Shown here: one piece after another, positions 42,613 through 50,785 of the stretch
Position numbering within the stretch: position 1 is the stretch's first letter
Layout: each line of letters begins with the position of its first letter
Source of the DNA: Streptomyces sp. DvalAA-43
GTDB taxonomy: Bacteria; Actinomycetota; Actinomycetes; Streptomycetales; Streptomycetaceae
Assembly (NCBI RefSeq): GCF_900091725.1
Contig: NZ_FMBW01000049.1
Coordinates: 33,850 to 97,849, forward strand
Length of the DNA: 64,000 bases
Direction: 5' to 3'
Notes under the pieces: generated by a model
What the model was told of the DNA's origin: nothing
Database searches by the model: none
What the model saw: only the letters and a program-made list of their open reading frames with translations
Translations under genes and position numbers: made by a program

Positions 42613-44361
42613 ATGTCCCGACACAGATGGGTCCGCGCGCTGCGCCGGATCGCCGTGGCCTCGGCCTCGGCAGTCCTGGCCGGCGGAGTGCTCGCCGCCC
42701 CGGCGCACGCGGGCACCGCCCCGAAGCCCGGCTCCAATCCGGCCGTCGACTACCAGGACCCGGTCGACGCGCTGCCGCCGGTCTCCCGGCCCGACACCGC
42801 GCACTGCGCGGTGACGGCCGTCGAGCACGACTTCGGCAACACCCTCGGCGGACCGCCGTACACCACCACACTCGCGCCGCCCAAGGCGTGCGCGGGCCCC
42901 TGGAACAAGGTCGTGCTCGACTGGTCGGCCAGCGTGAAGGGGCGTCAGTACGACCGTCTCGCCGCGGTGTTCGTCGGCGGCGCGGAGATCTTCCGCACCA
43001 GCACCGCCGAGCCCGACGAGGACGGCATCAGCTGGCACGTCGCCAAGGACATCACCGACTTCGCGCCGCTCCTCAAGGACCCGCAGAAGCTCCAGCTGGA
43101 TCTCGGCAACGTTGTCAACGACACCTACACCGGTGTGTACAAGGTCAAGCTGACGATCACGTACTACCGGGCCGACAAGCGCCACCCGGCCGCGCGGACG
43201 GCCGACCGGATCGTCCCCCTCGGCGACACCGGGTCCGACAGCGCCCCCTGGATGAGCGTCGGCAAGGGCGGTTCCACCAGCACCGACGTCACCTTCCCGC
43301 GCAATCTGACCGCCGCGCGCCTCCAGGTGTACGCCCGTGGCGGCGGCTGCGACGAGCAGTGGTTCGACGCGGTCCCCAGCGACCTCGCCGCCACCGCCCC
43401 GGACTACCTCTGCGGCGGCGGTCCCTACCGCGAGGTGCAGATCGCCGTGGACGGGCGGCCCGCGGGCCTCGCCCAGCCGTACCCCGTGGTCTACTCCGGC
43501 GGCATCGTGCCGACCCTGTGGCGGCCCGTTCCGGCCATCGACCAGTTCAGGACCGAGGCGTACGACATCGACCTGACCCCCTTCGCCGGTGAACTGGCCG
43601 ACGGCAGGCCGCACACCATCGGCATCACCCCGTACGGCGCCGCCGACAGCTGGATCGTCGACGGTTCGCTCTTCCTCCGTACGGACGCGCACGCGGCCCG
43701 GACGAGCGGCAGGGTCACCGTCGACACCCTCACCGACGAGCCGGTGGTGAAGACCGTCCAGACCCCGCGCGGCGACGGCTCCACCCATGTCGCCGTGTCG
43801 ACCGGGCGCTCCTGGAAGATCTCGGGCTACGTACGGACCTCGAAGGGCCGGGTCACCACCACCGTCGAGCAGGACTTCTCGTACACCAACGAGGACACGG
43901 TCTCCCGGACCGGACAGCAGCAGACGATGCACCAGCGCGACCAGGGCACCACCACGGTGACGACCAGGACCGGCGGGCACACCGAGGCCCGGCGGCACGC
44001 CTGGTCCTACCCCATCGACGTCGACATGGACACCCCGTTCTACGGCGACTACAACAACTACGAGCTGCACGCCGCCGTCACCCAGCGCCGTGTGCTCCTC
44101 GACACGTCCAGGACGGGCTCCGGGCACCGGTGGCGCACGGACGCGGTCACGGACGACACCGTGGACTCGACCGGCAGCCTCGCCCGCGAGAACGGCGCGG
44201 TCCGGGACGCCGACGGCGCCTCGTCCGAGACGTACCGGGGCACCACCGACACCGGCGCCTGCTACGCGCGCTCCCTGACGACCGCGCACGGCTGGGTCAC
44301 CGGGGACCGGCGGAGCCATTGCCGGGTCCCCGACGTGGTCCGGGAGGCCCTGAAGGGCTGA
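42613..44361 (+). CDS. secreted peptide-N-glycosidase A (PNGase A)-like protein
   Basis: The 582-residue exported protein has a Sec signal (about 1-33, ending APAHA). The body matches the PNGase A amidase domain: TTLAPPKACAGPWNKVVLDWSAS, RLAAVFVGGAEIFRTSTAEP, and the cupin-like second half with IGITPYGAADSWIVDGSLFL. Such enzymes remove N-glycans from glycoproteins in fungi and plants, so the protein might act on host, fungal or plant material in soil, or on the organism's own glycoproteins. ATG 42613 follows GAAGGAAG. Substrate is inferred. Confidence 0.8.
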   Translation: MSRHRWVRALRRIAVASASAVLAGGVLAAPAHAGTAPKPGSNPAVDYQDPVDALPPVSRPDTAHCAVTAVEHDFGNTLGGPPYTTTLAPPKACAGPWNKVVLDWSASVKGRQYDRLAAVFVGGAEIFRTSTAEPDEDGISWHVAKDITDFAPLLKDPQKLQLDLGNVVNDTYTGVYKVKLTITYYRADKRHPAARTADRIVPLGDTGSDSAPWMSVGKGGSTSTDVTFPRNLTAARLQVYARGGGCDEQWFDAVPSDLAATAPDYLCGGGPYREVQIAVDGRPAGLAQPYPVVYSGGIVPTLWRPVPAIDQFRTEAYDIDLTPFAGELADGRPHTIGITPYGAADSWIVDGSLFLRTDAHAARTSGRVTVDTLTDEPVVKTVQTPRGDGSTHVAVSTGRSWKISGYVRTSKGRVTTTVEQDFSYTNEDTVSRTGQQQTMHQRDQGTTTVTTRTGGHTEARRHAWSYPIDVDMDTPFYGDYNNYELHAAVTQRRVLLDTSRTGSGHRWRTDAVTDDTVDSTGSLARENGAVRDADGASSETYRGTTDTGACYARSLTTAHGWVTGDRRSHCRVPDVVREALKG

Positions 44362-44404
44362 GTCCGGGTATCGGCTGTCAGCGCGGGATGGCAGGCTTGT
44401 CCCC

Positions 44405-44770
44405 GTGACCGAGATTGACGCAAAGATCGATGCTCTCGTCCCCGCCTGGCTCCACCTGCCCGATATCGCCGAAATGCTCGATGTCGAGGTGACGCGCGTC
44501 CGGCAGCTGGTCAAGGAGGGCCAGCTGATCGCCGTACGGCGTGGTGAGAACCGGACGCTTCAGGTGCCCGCCGCCTTCATCGACGGCGACAAGGTGGTCA
44601 AGGGCCTCTCCGGCACCCTGACGCTCCTGAGGGACGACGGCTACAAAGACGAAGAGATGCTGGAATGGCTCTTCACCCCCGACCCGACCCTGCCGGGCAC
44701 CCCCGCCCAGGCACTGAGCGAGAATCGCGGCACGGAGGTGAAGCGCCGCGCCCAGGCGCTCGCCGTCTGA
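44405..44770 (+). CDS. Rv2175c-family DNA-binding protein
   Basis: The 121-residue product has an N-terminal winged-helix-like DNA-binding part (WLHLPDIAEMLDVEVTRVRQLVKEGQLIAVRRGENRTLQVPAAFI) and a helical C-terminal domain. In M. tuberculosis, Rv2175c is phosphorylated by PknL, which lies next to it. Here the PASTA kinase is about 6 kb away, so the pair is probably kept but separated by thi genes. Start is GTG 44405. Target promoters are unknown. Confidence 0.85.
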   Translation: MTEIDAKIDALVPAWLHLPDIAEMLDVEVTRVRQLVKEGQLIAVRRGENRTLQVPAAFIDGDKVVKGLSGTLTLLRDDGYKDEEMLEWLFTPDPTLPGTPAQALSENRGTEVKRRAQALAV

Positions 44771-44790
44771 CGGCCGGCCGTAAGTGAGGG

Positions 44791-44818
44791 GCGGGCCGCG
44801 CGACACCGCGCGGCCCGC
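44791..44818 (+). terminator. terminator
   Basis: A 12-bp stem GCGGGCCGCGCG (44791-44802) with its complement at 44807-44818 and a 4-nt loop. Confidence 0.8.
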
Positions 44819-44878
44819 GCCCCGCACCGTCCCGGGCGACAGCCGCTCCACCACGCTCTCCCAGGGGGGAACCGCACC

Positions 44879-45532
44879 ATGTCCACGCCTCGTGCGCCGC
44901 TGTCCGAAGCCCGGCTCTATCTGTGCACGGACGCCCGCAGGCGCCAGGGCGACCTCCCCGCCTTCCTCGACGCCGTCCTCGCCTCCGGGGTCGACATCGT
45001 CCAGCTCCGCGACAAGGGCATGGAGGCGGCCGAGGAGCTCGACCATCTGGCCGTCCTCGCCGAGGCGTGCCGCCGCCACGGCAAGCTCCTCGCGGTGAAC
45101 GACCGGGCCGACGTCGCCCATGCCATCGGATCGGACGTGCTCCACCTCGGCCAGGGGGACCTGCCGGTGCCCGCCGCCCGCGCCGTTCTCGGCGCGGACG
45201 TGCTGATCGGCCGCTCCACCCACGCCCGGTCCGAGGTCGACGCGGCCGTCGCCGAGCCCGGCGTGGACTACTTCTGCACCGGCCCCTGCTGGCCCACCCC
45301 GACCAAGCCCGGACGGCACGCCCCGGGCCTGGACCTGGTGCGTTACGCCGCCTCGCTCGACCAGCCGCGCCCCTGGTTCGCCATCGGCGGGATCGACGCC
45401 GGCAATCTCGACGAGGTGCTGGACGCCGGAGCCCGCCGGGTGGTCGTCGTACGGGCGATCACCGAGGCCGCCGACCCGGCCGCCGCCACCGCCGAGCTGG
45501 CCGGAAGGATCCGGGCGCGCGCCACGGCGTGA
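44879..45532 (+). CDS. thiE: thiamine-phosphate synthase
   Basis: The 217-residue TIM-barrel enzyme couples the pyrimidine and thiazole moieties to thiamine phosphate. VDIVQLRDKGM, LLAVNDRADVAHAIGSDVLHLGQ, LIGRSTHA, YFCTGPCWPTPTKPGR and WFAIGGID are all diagnostic. ATG 44879 follows a G-rich stretch. It is separated from thiOSG and has no TPP element directly upstream, so its regulation may differ. Confidence 0.95.
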   Translation: MSTPRAPLSEARLYLCTDARRRQGDLPAFLDAVLASGVDIVQLRDKGMEAAEELDHLAVLAEACRRHGKLLAVNDRADVAHAIGSDVLHLGQGDLPVPAARAVLGADVLIGRSTHARSEVDAAVAEPGVDYFCTGPCWPTPTKPGRHAPGLDLVRYAASLDQPRPWFAIGGIDAGNLDEVLDAGARRVVVVRAITEAADPAAATAELAGRIRARATA

Positions 45533-45619
45533 TCAGGCCAAGTGTCCGATGGATGGACAAACAACCAGTCAATTCGGGCAATTCATGCTGGTCTGGTCCA
45601 TCGGCCGCCGTGCTCTGGT

Positions 45620-45625
45620 TAACCT
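45620..45625 (+). promoter_or_regulatory. likely leaderless promoter -10 box of metF
   Basis: TAACCT ends 6 nt before ATG 45632, and no ribosome-binding sequence is seen. Confidence 0.5.
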
Positions 45626-45631
45626 GCCCGT

Positions 45632-46549
45632 ATGGCCCTTGGCACACCATCCACCAGGACAGATCACGCACGTACGGTGCGTGAGCTCCTTGCGACCGGC
45701 AAGACCTCGTACTCGTTCGAGTTCTGGGCGCCCAAGACCGAGAAGGGTGAGCGCAACCTCTGGAACGCGCTGCGCCGGGTCGAGGCGGTGCGGCCGAGCT
45801 TCGTCTCCGTGACCTACGGGGCCGGTGGCTCCACCCGGGCCGGGACGGTGAAGGCCACCGAGCAGATCGCGGCCGATTCCACCCTCACCCCCGTCGCTCA
45901 CCTCACGGCGGTCAACCACTCCGTCGCCGAGCTGCGCAACATGGTCGGGCAGTACGCGGACGCCGGGATCCGGAACATCCTCGCCGTGCGCGGAGACCCG
46001 CCGGGCGACCCGATGGGCGAGTGGGTGAAGCACCCGCAGGGTGTGCGGTACGCGGCCGATCTCGTCCGGCTCATCAAGGAATCCGGCGATTTCTGTGTCG
46101 GCGTCGCGGCATTTCCCGAGATGCACCCGCGCTCGACCGACTGGGACACCGACATCCGGCATTTCGTGGACAAGTGCCGTGCCGGTGCCGACTATGCGAT
46201 CACGCAGATGTTCTTCAATCCGGAGGACTATTTGCGTATGCGTGACCGAGTGGTCGCTGCGGGTTGCGAAACCCCGATCATTCCCGAGGTCATGCCGCTG
46301 ACCAGTGTGAAGCAGTTGGAAAGATTTGCGCAGCTCAGCAACGCTTCTTTCCCCTCGTCCCTGAAAGAACGCATCCTCGCCGCCAAGGACGATCCCGCCG
46401 CTGTACGCTCCATTGGCATCGACTTCGCAACGCAGTTCTGCGCGAGGCTGCGATCCGAGGGTGTGCCCGGACTGCACTTCATCACGCTCAACAACTCGAC
46501 GGCGACGCTCGAAATCTACGAGAATCTCGGACTGCACAAGCAGTCGTGA
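45632..46549 (+). CDS. metF: 5,10-methylenetetrahydrofolate reductase
   Basis: The 305-residue FAD-binding TIM barrel provides methyl-tetrahydrofolate for methionine synthesis. YSFEFWAPKTEKGERNLW, SVTYGAGGSTRAGT, AHLTAVNHS, ILAVRGDPP, ITQMFFNPEDY and PGLHFITLNNS are the standard blocks. Codons between about 46080 and 46360 are noticeably less GC-rich at third positions than neighbours. It is the likely counterpart of Rv2172c. No SAM riboswitch precedes it. Confidence 0.93.
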   Translation: MALGTPSTRTDHARTVRELLATGKTSYSFEFWAPKTEKGERNLWNALRRVEAVRPSFVSVTYGAGGSTRAGTVKATEQIAADSTLTPVAHLTAVNHSVAELRNMVGQYADAGIRNILAVRGDPPGDPMGEWVKHPQGVRYAADLVRLIKESGDFCVGVAAFPEMHPRSTDWDTDIRHFVDKCRAGADYAITQMFFNPEDYLRMRDRVVAAGCETPIIPEVMPLTSVKQLERFAQLSNASFPSSLKERILAAKDDPAAVRSIGIDFATQFCARLRSEGVPGLHFITLNNSTATLEIYENLGLHKQS

Positions 46550-46599
46550 CCGGCCGTACCCGCCACGACCCGGGGCGGTGGCCGTAGAAGGGGGCGGGC

Positions 46600-47520
46600 A
46601 TGGGCTGGACGGTCCTCTACATCGCGTTCGGAATCGTCGCGCTGTGGCTGCTCGGCGAGGTGCTCCTGCAGTACAAGGCGCGCCTTCGCTGGCGTCTGCT
46701 CGCCTTCGGCGGCTTCGGCTGCGTGGTCGTCGGCGTGCTGATTCCGTCGGTGTTCGTCATCGTCCTCGGCACGATCGCCTTCGCGACCGGCCAGACGTAC
46801 GTCACGCTCTCCTTCCGGCGCGGCTTCTCCACCGGCTGGGCCATAGGGGGCAGGCCGGGCGAGAGCCGCCGTCGCCGGGGCGGCGGCGAGCGGGAGCGCC
46901 GGGGGCCCACGCTCCAGGTGTCGGACCTGGAGATGACGGACGACGAGGGGGCCCCGCAGCACGCGGACGCCGTGGCTCCGGCGTCCGCCGTCTACGAACC
47001 CGAGCCGCTGCCGGACGACACCGGGCAGTACGGCGTCTACTCCGATCACCAACGGTCGCGGCAGGGCCCCGCCGACGAGGGGCAGCCCCAGCAGCAGCCG
47101 CAGTACGCCGCGTACGACCCGTATGCCGACCCCTCCGCGTACGGTGCGCAGGACCAGGGCGCCTACGCCGGTCAGGACCCGCTCGCCGGGCAGTACGACT
47201 ACGGCACCGAGCAGCAGCAGTACGCCGCGTACTCCGACCCGTACATCGGGACCGGGACCACCGGCGGCTCCCCGCAGTACGACGCGTACGACAGCTACGG
47301 CAACGGCTACGACAGCTTCGGCGGCCGACAGCAGTACACCGACGACCCGTACGCCCAGCAGTACGCCCCCGAGACGCCGCCCGGCGGTGTCTGGGTGCCC
47401 CAGCAGCGCGAGGGCGAGCAGTACCCCGTCACGCCGCCGGAACAGCCCACGCAGCCGGCCCCGTTCCCCAACGGCTACAACAACGGCAACGGCTACGACG
47501 AGCAGCAGTACCGCTACTGA
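46600..47520 (+). CDS. membrane protein with long Tyr/Gln/Gly-rich tail
   Basis: The 306-residue protein has two or three transmembrane helices (about 1-22, 30-50, 52-72) and a short basic stretch (SRRRRGGGERERR). A disordered region of about 190 residues then follows, packed with Tyr, Gln, Asp and Gly (repeats such as QYAAYDPYADPSAYGAQ and NGYNNGNGYDEQQY). Tails of this composition tend to self-associate or be phosphorylated. I recognise no named domain. ATG 46600 follows AAGGGGGCGGG, 50 bp after metF. Confidence 0.82.
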   Translation: MGWTVLYIAFGIVALWLLGEVLLQYKARLRWRLLAFGGFGCVVVGVLIPSVFVIVLGTIAFATGQTYVTLSFRRGFSTGWAIGGRPGESRRRRGGGERERRGPTLQVSDLEMTDDEGAPQHADAVAPASAVYEPEPLPDDTGQYGVYSDHQRSRQGPADEGQPQQQPQYAAYDPYADPSAYGAQDQGAYAGQDPLAGQYDYGTEQQQYAAYSDPYIGTGTTGGSPQYDAYDSYGNGYDSFGGRQQYTDDPYAQQYAPETPPGGVWVPQQREGEQYPVTPPEQPTQPAPFPNGYNNGNGYDEQQYRY

Positions 47521-47613
47521 CGACGGGCGGCGGCATCGCTCCGCCACCGGGGACGGGCGGGCCGCCGGAGCGCCGACGGACCCGGCAGGCCGCCCACCCG
47601 GTCACTCGTCCGG

Positions 47614-49131
47614 TCACTGCGAGCCCCGGAAGCCGTCGCCCTCCACGATCAGCCCGGCGACCAGCGCTCCCGACATGCCCGCGTGGGCCAGCCCACCGCC
47701 CGGGTGCGACCAGCCGCCCGCGGCGTAGAGCCCCGGCAGCCGGGTGCGGTTGCCCGGATGCAGATACGCGCCGCCCGCCCCGGCCAGCGCGGGCGGGGGC
47801 ACCGAACCGCCCTCGGCGCCGGTCTCGGCGGCCGTCTCGGCCGGTGTCCGCACCTCGGCGCGGAGCAGCCGCTCCCGGAGCCCGGGGACGGCCGCGGACG
47901 CCGCCTCGATCAGCACGTCGGCGTACCGCTCGCGCACCACGGGGTCCGTCCAGTCCACCGCCCCGTGCGGGGCGACCGTCGCCATCAGCGTCACCGCCTC
48001 GTGGGCGTCGTCGGGGCGGGTCGTGGGGTCGTCCGGGCGCAGCACGGTGACCGTGGGGTGCTCGGCGAGCCCTCCGCCGAACACCGCAGCGCGCTCCGTC
48101 GCGCCGTCCGCCGGATGCACCAGTGTCCGGTGCACGGCATCCACGGGCCGGGCGCCGCGCAACGCGAGCAGGACCGCGAACCGGCCCGGCACCACACCCT
48201 GCTCCGGCCGGGGCCGCACCGCCACGTCGCCGTCCCGCCACAGCTCCTGACCGGGCACCAGCCCCGGCTGCGGCCGGGCTCCCAGCACCACCTGGCCGGC
48301 CTCGGCGACCGTCCCGTCCGCCAGCTCGACGCCCGCCGCGCGGCCGTCCTTCTCGACGACCCGGGCCACCTCGGCGCCGAAGACGAACTCCACCTTCCGG
48401 GCCAGGCACCGCTCGTACACCGCCTGGGCCAGGGCCCGCATCCCGCCGGAGACGTACCAGCTGCCGAAGGTCTCCTCCATGTACGGCAGCAGGGCGGCCG
48501 CCGCCGGGGCGTGCGACGGGTCGAGCCCGTACGACAGGGCGTATCCGTCGAGAATCGCGGCCAGCCGGGGATCCGCCAGCTCCCAGGCGCCGACCTCCGC
48601 GACCGTGCCCGCCTGCCGGGCGGAGCGCAGCAGTCGGCGCTGCCGGAGCGCGGGATACGGATCACGGCCGAGCACCTGCCAGTCGGCGCGCAGCGGCTCC
48701 TCCAGGAGCGGCCGCCGGGACCGGTCCCAGGCATCGCGCGCCCGGTCCAGGAACGCGCCCCAGGCCGCACCGGCACCGCCGCCGAGCGCGCCGTCCAGCG
48801 CGGAGACGACCCCGGCCCGTGAGGCGTTCGGCAGCGAGACCGCCGTGCCGTCGGCGAACAGATGGCGGCTCGCCGGATCGACCTGGGTCATGGTGACGCA
48901 TCGCTCCAGCGGCTCCTTGCCGGTCTTCACGAACAGGTCGCGGTAGACGGCGGGCAGATGCAGCAGCGCCGGGCCGGTGTCGAAGACGAAGCCCTCATGG
49001 GCATACCGGCCCACCGAACCGCCGAAGGTCTCCGACCGCTCGTACACCGTCACCCGGTGGCCTGCCACGGCGAGCCGGGCGGCCGCCGCCATCGCGCCCA
49101 TCCCGGCGCCGATCACCGCAATACGTGCCAT
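47614..49131 (-). CDS. phytoene desaturase (CrtI)-like FAD oxidoreductase
   Basis: The 505-residue protein begins with a dinucleotide-binding fold ARIAVIGAGMGAMAAAARLAVAGHRVTVYE, then FDTGPALLHLP, and ends with YLHPGNRTRLPGLYAAGGWSHPGGGLAHAGMSGALVAGLI, the amine-oxidase/CrtI FAD C-terminal block. No carotenoid genes are close, so the substrate is open (carotenoid, prenyl lipid or other). ATG 49131 is chosen because TAAGGT ends 7 nt upstream. Confidence 0.85.
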   Translation of the reverse strand: MARIAVIGAGMGAMAAAARLAVAGHRVTVYERSETFGGSVGRYAHEGFVFDTGPALLHLPAVYRDLFVKTGKEPLERCVTMTQVDPASRHLFADGTAVSLPNASRAGVVSALDGALGGGAGAAWGAFLDRARDAWDRSRRPLLEEPLRADWQVLGRDPYPALRQRRLLRSARQAGTVAEVGAWELADPRLAAILDGYALSYGLDPSHAPAAAALLPYMEETFGSWYVSGGMRALAQAVYERCLARKVEFVFGAEVARVVEKDGRAAGVELADGTVAEAGQVVLGARPQPGLVPGQELWRDGDVAVRPRPEQGVVPGRFAVLLALRGARPVDAVHRTLVHPADGATERAAVFGGGLAEHPTVTVLRPDDPTTRPDDAHEAVTLMATVAPHGAVDWTDPVVRERYADVLIEAASAAVPGLRERLLRAEVRTPAETAAETGAEGGSVPPPALAGAGGAYLHPGNRTRLPGLYAAGGWSHPGGGLAHAGMSGALVAGLIVEGDGFRGSQ

Positions 49132-49138
49132 GTCAGTG

Positions 49139-49144
49139 ACCTTA
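49139..49144 (-). promoter_or_regulatory. leaderless promoter -10 box
   Basis: TAAGGT on the minus strand ends 7 nt before ATG 49131. Confidence 0.65.
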
Positions 49145-49161
49145 ACGGCCACCACCGACAG

Positions 49162-49779
49162 TCACTGCGGTGGCCAGGTCGAACCCGTCCCGGCCAGACG
49201 TCTCTCCTCCCGGCGCCGGGCCCTGCGGCGCAGGAAGCGACGGATCCTGGAGGCCAGGAAGGCCACGGTCGCGAGGCCCAGCAGCAACAGCGCTCCCGCG
49301 ACGAACGCGGCCACCACCGGATGGAATATCGCGAAGGTGACGATCCCGGCGACGCCCAGGTCCTCCGCGATGCTCACCACGACATTGCTGAACGGCTCGG
49401 GGGAGGAGTTGACCGCCATCCTGGTGCCCGCCTTCACCAGATGGCTCATCAGCGCGGTGGAACCGCCCACCGCCGCGGCCGCGAGCTGCGGCAGCGAACC
49501 GCTCTCGCCGGCCAGCAGCGCGGCCACGACGGCACCGGCGACCGGCCGGACGACGGTGTGCACCGCGTCCCAGACCGAGTCGACGTACGGGATCTTGTCC
49601 GCCACCACCTCGCACAGGAAGAGAACGGCGGCCACCACGAGGACATCGGTGCGTTGCAGCGACGCGGGCACCTCGTCGGTCAGACCGGTCGCGCCGAAGA
49701 CACCGAGCAGCAGGACCACCGCGTAGGCGTTGATCCCGCTCGCCCAGCCGCTTGTGAACACCAGGGGAAGTATGGACAC
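49162..49779 (-). CDS. DUF4126 membrane protein
   Basis: The 205-residue protein has about five transmembrane helices, starting VSILPLVFTSGWASGINAYAVVLLLGV, then FLCEVVADKIPYVDSVWDAVHTVVRPVAGAVVAA, the DUF4126 core. It ends with a strongly basic cytoplasmic tail (RIRRFLRRRARRREERR). Function unknown. GTG 49779 follows TACGAT at the leaderless distance. Confidence 0.82.
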   Translation of the reverse strand: MSILPLVFTSGWASGINAYAVVLLLGVFGATGLTDEVPASLQRTDVLVVAAVLFLCEVVADKIPYVDSVWDAVHTVVRPVAGAVVAALLAGESGSLPQLAAAAVGGSTALMSHLVKAGTRMAVNSSPEPFSNVVVSIAEDLGVAGIVTFAIFHPVVAAFVAGALLLLGLATVAFLASRIRRFLRRRARRREERRLAGTGSTWPPQ

Positions 49780-49786
49780 GGACGCG

Positions 49787-49792
49787 ATCGTA
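49787..49792 (-). promoter_or_regulatory. leaderless promoter -10 box
   Basis: TACGAT on the minus strand ends 7 nt before GTG 49779. Confidence 0.6.
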
Positions 49793-50049
49793 ACCAGACG
49801 GCGCGACGCCCGGGGCGGGGTCCGGTACACAGCCCTGAGTATCCGTACCTAGGTGAGGAGATGAGTAGGTACGCGGATGGGCTCCCGCCCGCGGGAACGG
49901 GAGAGTGGAGCCCACGGAAAGGGGCGCGGCTCCGGCACCGCCGGCACGGGGCGGCGGAACGGTCGCGGCGCTCCCTCCGGAACGGGGGAGCACGAAGGAG
50001 AGTCCGGGGCCACGGGGGAACGAGGTCACGGGGGAAGGCTCTCCGGCAG
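49793..50049. other. intergenic stretch without a supported gene
   Basis: All plus-strand frames here are open, but none shows the third-position GC bias of its neighbours or a protein I recognise. ATG 49861 follows GAGGAG and could start a small Arg-rich ORF. Imperfect inverted repeats (ATCCGTACCTA and TAGGTACGCGGAT) flank that start. It may be a small regulatory RNA or simply non-coding. Confidence 0.3.
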
Positions 50050-50115
50050 TACGGAAGACGCCGGTCCGGCGCAGGCTCGGGGGGATCGAGCCTCACCGGA
50101 CCGGCGTCTTCCGTA
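50050..50115. terminator. large two-part hairpin
   Basis: A perfect 20-bp outer stem (TACGGAAGACGCCGGTCCGG at 50050-50069 with 50096-50115) encloses a second 7-bp stem (AGGCTCG/CGAGCCT). It ends the TetR-YhgE-ABC operon and might also end a plus-strand transcript from the gap. Confidence 0.8.
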
Positions 50116-50140
50116 TGCCGCCGTGCACCGGCCGGGCGGA

Positions 50141-50785
50141 TCAGCGCCCGCTGACCCGGCCGTGCAGGAGCAGCGACAGCGCCGAGTGCACATCGTCGAT
50201 CGAACGCTCCGGCTGGAACGCCTGCCAGTCCAGGGCCGCCACCAGCACCATGCCGACCAGCGCGGCGGCCGTCAGCGGGATGTCGATCTCCTCGCTCAGC
50301 TCACCGTTGCCCACGCCCTCGCGCAGCACCCCCTCGACCACCGCGACGGCCTCCTGACGCACCACCAGCAGGGTGCCCTGCCAGGCGCGGTTGGTGCGCC
50401 ACAGCTCCGCGACGTACAGCTGGGTGAAGGCCGGATAGCGGTCGATGAAGACCAGACCGGCCCGGATCATCGCGTCCAGGGCCTCGACCCGGGTGCCGCC
50501 CCGCTCCTCGGTCTCCTCGGCCGCGGTGCGCAGCGAGGCCGTGAGCAGTCCGACGCCGTGGCGCAGCAGCTCCTCGAAGAGCTCGGTCTTGCTCTTGAAG
50601 TTGTAATAGACCGTGCCCTTGGCGACCCCGGCGCGCTCGGCGATCTCGTCCACCGTGGTCGCCGAGAAGCCCTTCTCGGCGATGAGGGTCACGGCCGCTT
50701 CGTAGAGCTTCTGCCGGGTGGCCCGGCGACGCGTGGTGCTGCTGCTTTCCATGCCCCCGATTCTCACAGGTTCCGGCGTGCTCAC
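50141..50785 (-). CDS. TetR-family transcriptional regulator
   Basis: The 214-residue regulator has an N-terminal helix-turn-helix (RQKLYEAAVTLIAEKGFSATTVDEIAERAGVAKGTVYYNFKSKTELF) and a ligand-binding C-terminal domain. GTG 50785 overlaps the upstream permease stop (GTGA) and has GGAG 8 bp upstream; ATG 50752 is a weaker alternative. It is third in the ABC-YhgE-TetR operon and is the natural binder of the 26-bp palindrome at 53682. Confidence 0.9.
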   Translation of the reverse strand: MSTPEPVRIGGMESSSTTRRRATRQKLYEAAVTLIAEKGFSATTVDEIAERAGVAKGTVYYNFKSKTELFEELLRHGVGLLTASLRTAAEETEERGGTRVEALDAMIRAGLVFIDRYPAFTQLYVAELWRTNRAWQGTLLVVRQEAVAVVEGVLREGVGNGELSEEIDIPLTAAALVGMVLVAALDWQAFQPERSIDDVHSALSLLLHGRVSGR

